From assembly GCA_910585645.1 (NCBI GenBank), contig CAJUFP010000095.1, positions 1-20,474 of the forward strand: a DNA stretch of 20,474 nt. The letters are read 5' to 3'. The DNA is from an uncultured Hungatella sp. (GTDB lineage: Bacteria; Bacillota; Clostridia; Lachnospirales; Lachnospiraceae). The notes under the pieces were generated by a model. It searched no databases and was not told the DNA's origin. It saw only the letters and a list, made by a program, of their open reading frames with translations. This document shows, piece after piece, positions 1 to 6,468 of the stretch (position 1 is its first letter; the number at the start of each line of letters is the position of its first letter). A program made the position numbers and the translations under genes.

Positions 1-127
1 CGGAATGTTTGGCATATCTGAACCCGGACGGGACATCTCTCCTTCTCTGCCTGGCTCCGCGACAATCCTCGATTTGCTCACTCAACAATACCCCCATTTC
101 AAATTCCCCGTAAATAATATCGCGCAT
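1..127 (-). CDS. Start of an unidentified protein, cut off by the window edge
   Basis: An ATG at 127-125 opens a frame with no stop for 42 codons up to the edge of the window. An AGGAG lies six bases upstream, which is a good ribosome-binding site and fixes the start. The visible protein begins MRDIIYGEFEMG and continues through a charged stretch rich in Arg, Asp and Gln. I do not recognise the family. The start lies only about 20 bases past the intrinsic terminator of the tRNA operon, leaving no room for a separate promoter. The gene is therefore either transcribed by read-through of that terminator or from a promoter inside the tRNA region. A GTA-TTG-TTG stretch 11 to 15 codons in could hold a later start, but lacks a good binding site. 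Confidence 0.6.
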   Translation of the reverse strand, partial: MRDIIYGEFEMGVLLSEQIEDCRGARQRRRDVPSGFRYAKHS

Positions 128-145
128 TTAAAGCTCCTAACCGCG

Positions 146-176
146 CAAAACAAAAAGCACCTGACGATCAGGTGCC
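146..176 (-). terminator. Intrinsic terminator of the tRNA operon
   Basis: Bases 157-164 (GCACCTGA) pair perfectly with 168-175 around a three-base loop. Read on the minus strand, the stem is followed by TTTTTGTTTTG. It lies 10 bases past the 3' end of tRNA-His. Confidence 0.85.
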
Positions 177-184
177 TTTCCAAG

Positions 185-259
185 GGTGGATACAGGGACT
201 CGAACCCTGGGCCTCCAGAGCCACAATCTGGCGCGCTAACCAACTGCGCCATACCCACC
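185..259 (-). tRNA. tRNA-His (GTG)
   Basis: Read on the minus strand, this folds as a full cloverleaf: acceptor GTGGGTA with TATCCAC, D stem GCGC, anticodon stem CCAGA/TCTGG, and T stem CAGGG/CCCTG around TTCGAGT. The anticodon GTG is at 224-222. The extra 5' G (259) opposite C73 (185) is encoded, the hallmark of tRNA-His. CCA is not encoded, so it must be added by the nucleotidyltransferase. It is the last tRNA of the four-gene operon. Confidence 0.95.
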
Positions 260-274
260 ATATTTTTAAAACGA

Positions 275-348
<74 letters not shown>

Positions 349-361
349 AAGTCAGTCGAAA

Positions 362-432
362 AGCGGGTGATGGGAATCGAACCCACGTATCCAGCTTGGA
401 AGGCTGGTGTTCTACCATTGAACTACACCCGC
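362..432 (-). tRNA. tRNA-Gly (TCC)
   Basis: The acceptor GCGGGTG pairs fully with CACCCGC, the anticodon loop is CTTCCAA with TCC at 400-398, and the T loop is TTCGATT. The length of 71 bases is normal for this isoacceptor. CCA is not encoded. It is the second tRNA of the operon, 18 bases after tRNA-Pro. Confidence 0.95.
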
Positions 433-450
433 GTGATTTATTCTCTACAA

Positions 451-525
451 TCGGGGTGACAGGATTCGAACCTGCGACTTCCTGGTCCCAAACCAGGCGC
501 TCTAGCCAAACTGAGCCACACCCCG
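451..525 (-). tRNA. tRNA-Pro (TGG)
   Basis: The acceptor CGGGGTG pairs with CACCCCG, the anticodon stem CCTGG/CCAGG holds loop TTTGGGA with TGG at 490-488, and the T loop is TTCGAAT. The discriminator base is A and CCA is not encoded. This is the first tRNA of the operon, about 30 bases after the predicted transcription start. Confidence 0.95.
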
Positions 526-562
526 ATGTGCATAAAAAGTGCTTTTTCGCAACGCAAGAATT

Positions 563-591
563 ATTATATACTAATCACTATATCTTGTCAA
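563..591 (-). promoter_or_regulatory. Vegetative promoter of the tRNA operon
   Basis: On the minus strand TTGACA (591-586) and TATAAT (568-563) are separated by exactly 17 bases, a perfect housekeeping sigma-A promoter. Transcription should start near 556 and run into tRNA-Pro. Such strength is expected for a stable-RNA operon. Confidence 0.9.
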
Positions 592-606
592 CCACTTTTT
601 TACACT

Positions 607-726
607 TTACCAAATATTACGTTTCCACCACGCCCTGACCCGCTGCCATATGCCGGGGCGTCCGCCTTTTTGGACCTCCCAGAAGTCCAGGGCCTGCATC
701 TCCATCTCCCAGGCCTTATCCCTCAT
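607..726 (-). CDS. Possible 39-residue protein of unknown function
   Basis: An ATG at 726-724 opens a 39-codon frame that ends in TAA just before the tRNA promoter. A GAGG lies eight bases upstream. The product begins MRDKAWEMEMQALDF and ends in a Trp/Arg-rich stretch (QRVRAWWKRNIW), which looks like a short basic amphipathic helix. It follows the phosphoesterase gene by 52 bases in the same direction and would be the last gene of the long operon. I recognise no family. The frame also stays open upstream into the phosphoesterase gene, so it may be chance or the remnant of a longer gene. Confidence 0.3.
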   Translation of the reverse strand: MRDKAWEMEMQALDFWEVQKGGRPGIWQRVRAWWKRNIW

Positions 727-778
727 TTCCTCTTCCTCGCTTTTTGGCGCGCCGGCTAATCTCCTTACGCTGTGCCAG

Positions 779-1264
779 CTAAAGATACCTCTGATCATAG
801 TCCATCCGGCCATCCTCAAAAACCGTTATGACCATGTAGGACGGACGCCGGCCTTCCTGGCGGGGATAGGACAGACTGCCGGGATTTAGCACAGTCACTC
901 CGTTTACCTTTTCCAAAAAAGGCTTGTGAGTGTGGCCGTACATGGCGATGTCGCACCCCCGGCTTTTTGCCTCGTCCGCCAGCCCTTCCGGCCCCATGGA
1001 CACGCCGTAATAGTGACCGTGAGTCAAAAGCGCCCTGTAAGGCCCTATTTCCAGCTCAAGCTCCCTCTCAAGCCTGGAAAAAAAATCATTGTTTCCAAGG
1101 ACCATGGCCATCTTACAGCCCTCCCCGGCCCACTCCGGTATCCACTGCTCGCTGCCCTCCGCGTCGCCCAGATGGATCAGCATATCAATCGGCTTCTCCT
1201 TCTCGATCACAAACTGCAGATTATCATCCTTCCGGTGGGTATCGCTCACAACCAGGATCTTCAT
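779..1264 (-). CDS. YfcE/MJ0936-type metallophosphoesterase
   Basis: This 161-residue protein is a small calcineurin-like phosphoesterase, expected to be a cytoplasmic Mn-dependent phosphodiesterase with an unknown natural substrate. All metal-binding motifs are present in order: DTH (8-10), GD (33-34), GNND (57-60), THGH (81-84) and GHTH (110-113), followed by the family's NPGS near the C terminus. The length is normal. Its ATG shares one base with the rdgB stop (TGATG), so the two are translationally coupled. A second protein of the same fold, at 5054-5596, is closer to E. coli YfcE; this one is the more divergent copy. The position behind rdgB hints at a nucleotide-related job, but that is inference. 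Confidence 0.9.
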   Translation of the reverse strand: MKILVVSDTHRKDDNLQFVIEKEKPIDMLIHLGDAEGSEQWIPEWAGEGCKMAMVLGNNDFFSRLERELELEIGPYRALLTHGHYYGVSMGPEGLADEAKSRGCDIAMYGHTHKPFLEKVNGVTVLNPGSLSYPRQEGRRPSYMVITVFEDGRMDYDQRYL

Positions 1265-1893
1265 CAGTTCTCCTCCCCATACAGACTCTTTAATTTCTGT
1301 TTCATGGCCTCCAGCGCCTTGCCTCTGTGGCTGATCTCATTTTTCTTCTCAATGGGAATCTGGGCAGATGTCATCCCATACTCCGGCAGATAAAAGATAG
1401 GATCATACCCAAATCCGCCCTGGCCTGCCGGTTCATGGGCGATCAGCCCTTCTACAGTTCCCTCTGTGGTAAAAACCGTCCCGTCAGGGAGCACGGCGGC
1501 GATGGCGCTGATAAACCTGGCTGTCCGCTCCTCCTCCTTCGCCTCTGCCACCCTGTCAATAATGACCTGATTTTTCACATCATAGGAAGTATCCTCCCCC
1601 AGATACCGGGCTGAATAGATCCCTGGCTCGCCTCCCAGATAATCCACCTCCAGCCCGGAATCATCCGCCAGAACAATATGTCCCTCGTCCCCATATTGCT
1701 CCCTGGCCTTCTCCCACACAGCCCGGGCCTTTATCCTGGCATTCTCGCCAAAGGTTTGGCCGTTTTCCTCCGGCTCGCAGCTTACGCCCGCCTCCTTCAT
1801 GGACAGGATCTCCAGGCCCAGATCCGCCAGGATCAGCCGGACCTCCCGCATCTTTCCTTCATTTCCCGTTGCAAATATGATCTTGTACTTCAT
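1264..1893 (-). CDS. rdgB: XTP/dITP diphosphatase (RdgB/HAM1 family)
   Basis: This cytoplasmic house-cleaning enzyme hydrolyses deaminated purine triphosphates (dITP, XTP) to the monophosphates and keeps them out of DNA and RNA. The 209-residue product has the family length and motifs: FATGNEGKMREV (7-18) for triphosphate binding, LADDSGLEVD (75-84) with the catalytic and metal-binding acids, GGFGYDPIF (159-167) and SHRGKAL (188-194) for base recognition. The start overlaps the stop of the upstream peptidase gene by four bases (ATGA) and its own stop overlaps the next start, so it sits in the middle of a coupled operon. Coupling of rdgB to a YfcE-type phosphoesterase is common in Firmicutes. 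Confidence 0.95.
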   Translation of the reverse strand: MKYKIIFATGNEGKMREVRLILADLGLEILSMKEAGVSCEPEENGQTFGENARIKARAVWEKAREQYGDEGHIVLADDSGLEVDYLGGEPGIYSARYLGEDTSYDVKNQVIIDRVAEAKEEERTARFISAIAAVLPDGTVFTTEGTVEGLIAHEPAGQGGFGYDPIFYLPEYGMTSAQIPIEKKNEISHRGKALEAMKQKLKSLYGEEN

Positions 1894-3827
1894 CCTTCTG
1901 CCCTCTCATCCCTATTGCTTCTTTGGGTCCCATACCCTTTCAGACAGAGATTGCACTGATATCGCTCCTCCATGGGCTCCCACTTGCTCCCGTCTAAACT
2001 GATATATCCCTCCCCGTCCGTCACATCCACCGAAGCTGTGGCGTCATCCGCCTGGTATTCCACCGCAATAGGGTGAACCGCTCCCGGCGTCCTGACCTTA
2101 AGGACCAGCGCAAACCGCTCTCCGGCCTCCAGTCTCTCCGGCTCCTCAAAGGGAATGGTATAAAATCCGCTGTATTCCACAACGCCTTCGGCCACCGGCT
2201 TTCTCTCTGCCAGGCTCTCCTCCCCCTCCATGTGATGGACCACAAAAATCTCATAGGAGGTGTCCGGTCCGGCGGCATAAAAACCTGCTGCCCTCAAAAA
2301 TCCCTCCTCCTCAGCCCCATAGACATTCGCTCCATAGGCTGTGTCCGAGCCGTATCCCACCTGCCCGACCCAGCCGCACAGGTCGCTCTGATAAATCGTG
2401 TCATAATGATCCGCAGGCTCGATCCCCGTGTACACCAGACTGTTGCCGCCGATGTTGACGTCATAATAGGACACATAAAAATATCCTCCATCCCCAAAAG
2501 CCTCCCCCCAGCTGCTGACGCACAAGAAAGCGCCGTCCCCCTCCGGCTCCTCCTGAAAATTCTCCCTGGGGTATGCGTCGTCCCAGCCCACAATGACCAC
2601 ATCATGGTTGGGAACCTCCTCCCCCCTGTAACAGTAGGAACTGGTTTCTTCCTTATAATAAACAGAACGGCTGTCAGAGCCTGTGATGGACGTATACAGG
2701 GAGCTTTGGACCCCGCCGTAAAAAAAGACCGCCTTTTTAATCGCCTCATGATCCCCGGACGGCAGGATTTGTATTTCCTGAACATGGACCTCCGGCTTTA
2801 ACCCCTCCGGGGAAACGCCGTCCCCGTAAGGGTCAAGACTCTCCAGCACCGGTCCCTGCCAGGCAAGAAGGTATGCCATGGACATGGTGTACTCTCCGCC
2901 GTCCTCCTGGTCTAAGGAAAAGCTGTTGTGAAGGGACATATGGTCCGCGGAAAACTCCCGGGCAACCTTTGGGCGCAAAGCGGTCTCCAGGGCGGTGAGG
3001 GAGGCAAATGACCAGCAGGTCCCATAACTTCCCTGATCCCTGACTTTGGCGCTGCGGCCAACCCTGCGGTAATCATAGGACCTTGGCAGCCCGCGGCTTC
3101 TGTAAGGGTTCTCCGGCTCCAGGCGGATCCGCCCTTTTTGGGGAACTGACCTGATCCTGTAGCCAAACCCTCTGCACACTGCCTCCAAAGGCAGACAGAC
3201 TGTCCCCTCCCTATCCGGCGGCCCGCAAAGCAACATCTGGCTGTTAAGGCCCTGCCTCATAATGGGGCTTCCCTTTTCCAGCATTACCGCCGTATCGCCC
3301 TGTTGAAGCAGGATCCGGGAATCCGGATATTCCAGCACGCCGATTCCCAAAACCTCCTCCACAAATTCCCTGGACACCAGAATCCCCATAGAACCGTTCT
3401 CTGCCGCCGCGGCTCTGTAGATCCCCTTCTCAGTCTCCACCATCACACCTTCGGGACCGGAAAGCTCCCATCCCCAAAGGCAGTTGTAGATAACTCTGTC
3501 TGACTCTCCGGATCCCACTCCATAGCCCCAAAAATCGTCCGGCTCTCTCTCCCACTCGCTGTCACAGCCGGAAGAAGGCCCCCTCTCTTCCGTCCCATCT
3601 TCTCCGCCATCGTACCCAGAAAAAGCCGCACCATTTTCTTCACCATCGTACCCGAAAGAAGCCGCACCGTCTCCTTCGCCGTCGCTCACGGAAGAGGCTG
3701 TCAGATCACCCGCGCCGTCATACCGACGAGAAGCCCCATCCCCCGGCCCCCCACAGCCTGACATCCACACGATTCCCGCCAGCATCCACGCCAGAACAGC
3801 CCGGTTTACCTTCAATCGCCCTTCCAT
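1890..3827 (-). CDS. Papain-like (C1) lipoprotein peptidase with catalytic Asn replaced by Ser
   Basis: The 645-residue product starts with a lipoprotein signal (hydrophobic 9-22, lipobox MSGC, lipidated Cys25), so it should be anchored outside the membrane. Residues 30-85 are a Gly/Asp/Glu-rich linker with a 12-residue repeat. Residues about 125-238 look like the copper-amine-oxidase N-like domain often found on clostridial surface proteins. The C1 peptidase domain follows, with the oxyanion Gln265 and catalytic Cys271 in DQGSYGTCWSFA and His408 in PNHDVVIVGWDD. The third catalytic residue, Asn in the usual NSWG, is Ser438 (SSWG). A lectin-like domain of the type attached to these peptidases probably fills 475-632. 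The start overlaps the methyltransferase gene by 16 bases. The binding site at this ATG is poor; a TTG four codons later, behind GGAAGG, is an alternative start. Confidence 0.85.
   Translation of the reverse strand: MEGRLKVNRAVLAWMLAGIVWMSGCGGPGDGASRRYDGAGDLTASSVSDGEGDGAASFGYDGEENGAAFSGYDGGEDGTEERGPSSGCDSEWEREPDDFWGYGVGSGESDRVIYNCLWGWELSGPEGVMVETEKGIYRAAAAENGSMGILVSREFVEEVLGIGVLEYPDSRILLQQGDTAVMLEKGSPIMRQGLNSQMLLCGPPDREGTVCLPLEAVCRGFGYRIRSVPQKGRIRLEPENPYRSRGLPRSYDYRRVGRSAKVRDQGSYGTCWSFASLTALETALRPKVAREFSADHMSLHNSFSLDQEDGGEYTMSMAYLLAWQGPVLESLDPYGDGVSPEGLKPEVHVQEIQILPSGDHEAIKKAVFFYGGVQSSLYTSITGSDSRSVYYKEETSSYCYRGEEVPNHDVVIVGWDDAYPRENFQEEPEGDGAFLCVSSWGEAFGDGGYFYVSYYDVNIGGNSLVYTGIEPADHYDTIYQSDLCGWVGQVGYGSDTAYGANVYGAEEEGFLRAAGFYAAGPDTSYEIFVVHHMEGEESLAERKPVAEGVVEYSGFYTIPFEEPERLEAGERFALVLKVRTPGAVHPIAVEYQADDATASVDVTDGEGYISLDGSKWEPMEERYQCNLCLKGYGTQRSNRDERAEG
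3609..3680 (-). repeat. Two 36-bp imperfect repeats in the peptidase linker
   Basis: Residues 50-61 (GEGDGAASFGYD) and 62-73 (GEENGAAFSGYD) are two copies of a 12-residue unit, with a third partial copy starting GGEDG. The DNA copies are diverged, with several substitutions each. The unit is acidic and flexible and sits between the lipid anchor and the folded domains. Confidence 0.7.
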
Positions 3828-4993
3828 GGTTCCGGGCCCCGCTCCCTGTTCCTGGCAGGCGGTTTTGGCCCCAAAAACTGGTAAAAATACGTTTTCATCA
3901 TACCGTTGTAGATCTTCCGGTTTTTATCCGCTTTTCTTCCAATATACTTTTCCGCGTCCTCATAAGCTGTGATCACGTAAGCCGACCAGGCGTCCAGGGC
4001 CATAAAACGCTCCCCAAACTCCCGGTACAATCCAGGCAGGTTCTCCTTCTCCTCCAGTCTCTCCCCGTAGGGCGGATTGGTGATCAAAAATCCATACTTT
4101 TTCGGATGACTCAAGGCGCTGACCGGCCGCTCCTGAAAATGGATCATATGGTCCACTCCCGCCGCCTGCGCGTTGGCCCTGGCCGCCTTTACAATACTCC
4201 CGTCAATATCATACCCCTGGATATCCGCCTGGGCCTCCTCCTCCGCCAATTCGCCGGCCTCGTCCATGGCCTCATACCAGCATTTGCGGGGGATCAGGTT
4301 CTTCCAGTCCTCCGCCAAAAACGACCGGTTCATCCCAGGAGCTATGTTGGCTGCCATCATGGCCGCCTCAATGGGAAATGTTCCGCTTCCGCAGAAAGGA
4401 TCCACCAGGATCCGGTCTTTTCGCCAGGGAGTCAAAAGGATCAGGGCAGCGGCCAAAGTCTCTGTAATTGGCGCTTTGCTGGCCAGAGTCCGGTAGCCCC
4501 GCTTGTGCAGAGACTCGCCTGACGTGTCGATCCCTATGGTCACCTGATCTTTATACAGAAACACCCTGAGCGGATAGCTGCTTCCGTTCTCCGGAAACAC
4601 CTCCGCCCCGTAAGCCCTCTTCATCCGCTCCACCATGGCCTTTTTCATGATCCTCTGAATATCCGAAGGGCTGAACAGCTTGCTCTTGATGGAGGATGCC
4701 TTTGCCACCCAGAACTTTCCGTCCCTGGGGATAAATTCCTCCCAGGGTATGGCTTTCGTATTTTGAAACAACTCCTCAAAAGACTCCGCCCGGAAGCTGC
4801 CTGCCTTTAAGAGCACCCGCTCCCCGGTCCGCAGAAACACATTCGACCGGCAGACAGCCTCGTCGTCACCTGTAAAAGTGACTCTGCCGTCCTCCACCTG
4901 GCTGATCTCATACCCCAGATCCACAATCTCTTTTTTCAATACCGCCTCCAGGCCAAAATGGCAGGGGACGATGAGCTCATACGTTTTTCTCAC
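3812..4993 (-). CDS. rlmL: THUMP-domain 23S rRNA N2-guanine methyltransferase (RlmL/YpsC family)
   Basis: The protein is a class I SAM-dependent RNA methyltransferase. The family (E. coli RlmL N-terminal half, B. subtilis YpsC) makes m2G in 23S rRNA. The N-terminal ~150 residues form the ferredoxin-like and THUMP region. The SAM-binding motif DPFCGSGTFPIEAA starts near residue 198, the acidic YDIDGS near 261, and the catalytic NPPYG at about 306. The conserved tail with NGMMKTYFYQFLGPKP is present. I place the start at the GTG at 4993: the AGAAGGAG lies directly against an upstream ATG at 4999, which leaves no spacing, but is six bases from the GTG. It follows yfcE by 60 bases and overlaps the peptidase gene. 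The exact target base is not shown by sequence. Confidence 0.88.
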   Translation of the reverse strand: MRKTYELIVPCHFGLEAVLKKEIVDLGYEISQVEDGRVTFTGDDEAVCRSNVFLRTGERVLLKAGSFRAESFEELFQNTKAIPWEEFIPRDGKFWVAKASSIKSKLFSPSDIQRIMKKAMVERMKRAYGAEVFPENGSSYPLRVFLYKDQVTIGIDTSGESLHKRGYRTLASKAPITETLAAALILLTPWRKDRILVDPFCGSGTFPIEAAMMAANIAPGMNRSFLAEDWKNLIPRKCWYEAMDEAGELAEEEAQADIQGYDIDGSIVKAARANAQAAGVDHMIHFQERPVSALSHPKKYGFLITNPPYGERLEEKENLPGLYREFGERFMALDAWSAYVITAYEDAEKYIGRKADKNRKIYNGMMKTYFYQFLGPKPPARNRERGPEPWKGD

Positions 4994-5053
4994 CAACATC
5001 TCCTTCTGCTATGCATCCACACTGTTTTCCTCGCAACTTCCGGCCGATCTCTG

Positions 5054-5596
5054 TTACAATTCGATCTCCTTTACCTTGTTCCCGTCAAAATCCCAGATCG
5101 TAAAAACCCGGTTATCCAGCATCCCATAGCTGTTGGGATTGCCCTCCTTTGGAAGGGAGACAGAGCCGGGATTTAACAGATAGCAGTCCTCCATCGCCCG
5201 GGCCGCCGGCAGGTGGGTATGACCGTGGATCAGCACGTCCCCCGGACACATAGGCGGCCTTTTCTCTTCGTTATATACATGGCCGTGGGTGGCATAGATG
5301 GTCTTTCCGTTTAAGGCCAGTAGGCTGTAATCCGCCATCATTGGAAAATCCAGAACCATCTGGTCAACCTCCGAATCACAGTTGCCCCTCACTGCCAGGA
5401 TCCGGTCCCTGTGCCGGTTGAGCATGGCAATGACCTTTTTGGGGGCATAGTCTTTTGGAAGATCATTGCGCGGGCCGTGGTAAAGAAGGTCGCCCAAAAG
5501 GATAAGGCGGTCCGCCCCGGACTGCTTAAAAGCATCCAACGTCATCTCACAATAATAAGCAGACCCGTGAATATCTGACGCAAACATATATCTCAT
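5054..5596 (-). CDS. yfcE: Phosphodiesterase YfcE
   Basis: The 180-residue product closely matches E. coli YfcE, a Mn-dependent phosphodiesterase with activity on model substrates and unknown natural role. It has ASDIHGS (6-12), LGDLLYHGPRN (34-44), RGNCDSEVDQM (70-80), THGH (103-106), HGHTHLP (124-130) and NPGSVSLPKEGNP (142-154). The ATG at 5596 has GGAGG eight bases upstream; an ATG 22 codons further out adds a non-homologous segment that overlaps the promoter, so I rejected it. A consensus promoter lies 38 bases upstream. This is the first gene of the operon that continues with rlmL, the peptidase, rdgB and the second phosphoesterase. Confidence 0.95.
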   Translation of the reverse strand: MRYMFASDIHGSAYYCEMTLDAFKQSGADRLILLGDLLYHGPRNDLPKDYAPKKVIAMLNRHRDRILAVRGNCDSEVDQMVLDFPMMADYSLLALNGKTIYATHGHVYNEEKRPPMCPGDVLIHGHTHLPAARAMEDCYLLNPGSVSLPKEGNPNSYGMLDNRVFTIWDFDGNKVKEIEL

Positions 5597-5633
5597 GGTA
5601 GTTCCTCCTGGTATCGCTGGAATCAATAGTATT

Positions 5634-5662
5634 ATTTTAAGCTTACCCGCACTATCTGTCAA
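5634..5662 (-). promoter_or_regulatory. Vegetative promoter of the yfcE operon
   Basis: TTGACA (5662-5657) and TAAAAT (5639-5634) are 17 bases apart on the minus strand. The start of transcription falls near 5627, about 30 bases before the yfcE ATG. No other strong promoter was seen down to 779, which supports one long transcript. Confidence 0.8.
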
Positions 5663-5699
5663 CCAATTCTATAAGCGGATTTTGGCCGTCTTACGATTC

Positions 5700-6026
5700 C
5701 TATCCCCATTCCAGCCAGCTCCCCCGATAAGCCGCCATGCCCCCGGCTACATTGACCACCGGTAAGCCTCTCAGGGACAAATGGTTGCAGACCAGCAGGC
5801 TCTGGCTGCCCCTGGCACAGTAGAGAACCAAAGGAACCCCCTTCTGAAACTGGCAAAGCCGTCCCTCCTCTATCATATCCTCCATTTCCTCAAAGGGAAT
5901 GTTCACCGCGCCTGTCAAATGGCAGTATTCATAAATCTCCGGAATCCGCAGGTCAATAAGCTCCATAGGCCTTTTGCAGGTTATCCAGCAATCCAGCTCC
6001 CTCATGCTGATGGTAGGGTATCTCAT
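5700..6026 (-). CDS. Single-domain rhodanese-like protein
   Basis: The 108-residue cytoplasmic protein is one rhodanese domain, a sulfur carrier or sulfurtransferase fold. It shows ELIDLRIPEIYEYCHLTGAV (22-41), the typical entry with Asp25 and the substrate Arg, then NIPFEEM (42-48). The active-site loop is CARGSQS (70-76) with Cys70 as the persulfide carrier, and VVNVAGGMAAY (90-100) closes the fold. The six-residue loop after Cys fits a sulfurtransferase rather than a Cdc25-like phosphatase. AGGTGAT sits upstream of the ATG at 6026. It appears to be a single gene: a terminator lies upstream and the yfcE promoter downstream. The physiological acceptor is not evident. Confidence 0.88.
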   Translation of the reverse strand: MRYPTISMRELDCWITCKRPMELIDLRIPEIYEYCHLTGAVNIPFEEMEDMIEEGRLCQFQKGVPLVLYCARGSQSLLVCNHLSLRGLPVVNVAGGMAAYRGSWLEWG

Positions 6027-6071
6027 ATACGATCACCTGTCCTTATCATTATTATCAGTATATGTAAAATA

Positions 6072-6100
6072 TAAAAAGCCGTCCCAAAAACGGGGCGGCT
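6072..6100 (-). terminator. Intrinsic terminator after the Asn/Gln repeat gene
   Basis: Bases 6077-6085 (AGCCGTCCC) pair with 6092-6100 (GGGGCGGCT), one pair being G-U, around a six-base loop. On the minus strand the stem is followed by TTTTTATATTTTA. It lies about 65 bases past the stop at 6165 and just upstream of the rhodanese gene. Confidence 0.8.
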
Positions 6101-6164
6101 TGTGTTATCTGCTGTTTGGACAGCCACTTTGATCAGCCAATCCGCAAATCAGCGGATTCGCAGG

Positions 6165-6359
6165 TTAGCGGTTGCTGTTCTGGTTGTTGTTCTGGCTGTT
6201 GTTCTGGCTGCTGTTGCGGCTGCTGTTCTGGCTGTTATTCTGGCTGCTGTTGCGGCTGCTGTTCTGATTGTTGTTCTGGCTGTTGTTCTGATTGTTGTTC
6301 TGATTGTTGTTTCTGCAGTTTCTGGCATCTTCCATATCGTTATAATTATTTCTTGCCAT
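6165..6359 (-). CDS. Asn/Gln-rich tetrapeptide-repeat protein, probably forespore-expressed
   Basis: The 64-residue product has a 16-residue head (MARNNYNDMEDARNCR) followed by exactly twelve tetrapeptides of pattern N-[NS]-[NS]-[QR] that run to the last residue. It has no signal peptide, no membrane segment and almost no hydrophobic residues. AGGAGG lies nine bases before the ATG, so translation is well supported. A GTATA-17-CATACTA element 40 bases upstream matches the sigma-G (forespore) consensus. I do not recognise a named family. The composition recalls gamma-type small acid-soluble spore proteins of Bacillus, which are Asn/Gln-rich amino-acid stores, but there is no sequence match and the resemblance may be convergent. 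A structural or coat role is equally possible. Confidence 0.8.
   Translation of the reverse strand: MARNNYNDMEDARNCRNNNQNNNQNNSQNNNQNSSRNSSQNNSQNSSRNSSQNNSQNNNQNSNR
6168..6311 (-). repeat. Twelve in-frame 12-bp repeats
   Basis: This stretch consists of twelve degenerate 12-bp units, each encoding N-[NS]-[NS]-[QR]. Read on the plus strand it is a run of GTT/GCT-type triplets. In order the units are NNNQ, NNNQ, NNSQ, NNNQ, NSSR, NSSQ, NNSQ, NSSR, NSSQ, NNSQ, NNNQ and NSNR. There is higher-order periodicity: NSSR-NSSQ-NNSQ occurs twice. Confidence 0.9.
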
Positions 6360-6398
6360 AGTATCATACCTCCTGAAATTTAATTTTTGTTACAGGAG

Positions 6399-6427
6399 TA
6401 GTATGGCTTTCTCCTTAAGATTTATAC
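6399..6427 (-). promoter_or_regulatory. Candidate sigma-G promoter
   Basis: On the minus strand GTATA (6427-6423) and CATACTA (6405-6399) are 17 bases apart. The B. subtilis sigma-G consensus is about G-not G-ATR, 17-18 bases, then CATWHTA, and every conserved position fits. Transcription would start near 6392, about 33 bases before the repeat-protein ATG. No good vegetative promoter was found for this gene. Confidence 0.6.
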
Positions 6428-6433
6428 TTGTGA

Positions 6434-6462
6434 TTGCATTTTTTTGATAATTATATTATAAT
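6434..6462 (+). promoter_or_regulatory. Plus-strand vegetative promoter
   Basis: TTGCAT (6434-6439) and TATAAT (6457-6462) are separated by 17 bases. It points away from the repeat-protein gene. No gene follows on this strand, only a terminator about 90 bases on. The area is AT-rich, so a chance match is possible. Confidence 0.5.
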
Positions 6463-6468
6463 GGAGGA

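Noticed and set aside
2073..2801. A 242-codon plus-strand frame inside the C1 peptidase gene
   Set aside because: It lies opposite a gene with signal peptide, active-site motifs and overlaps with neighbours; it has no motifs of its own.
6168..6311. CRISPR-like tandem repeats
   Set aside because: The 12-bp units are contiguous with no spacers and encode a continuous peptide.
6102..6383. A plus-strand frame encoding repeated Val/Ala/Leu blocks opposite the Asn/Gln protein
   Set aside because: The hydrophobic repeats are simply the reverse complement of Asn/Ser/Gln codons. The minus strand has the binding site and the promoter; this frame has neither.
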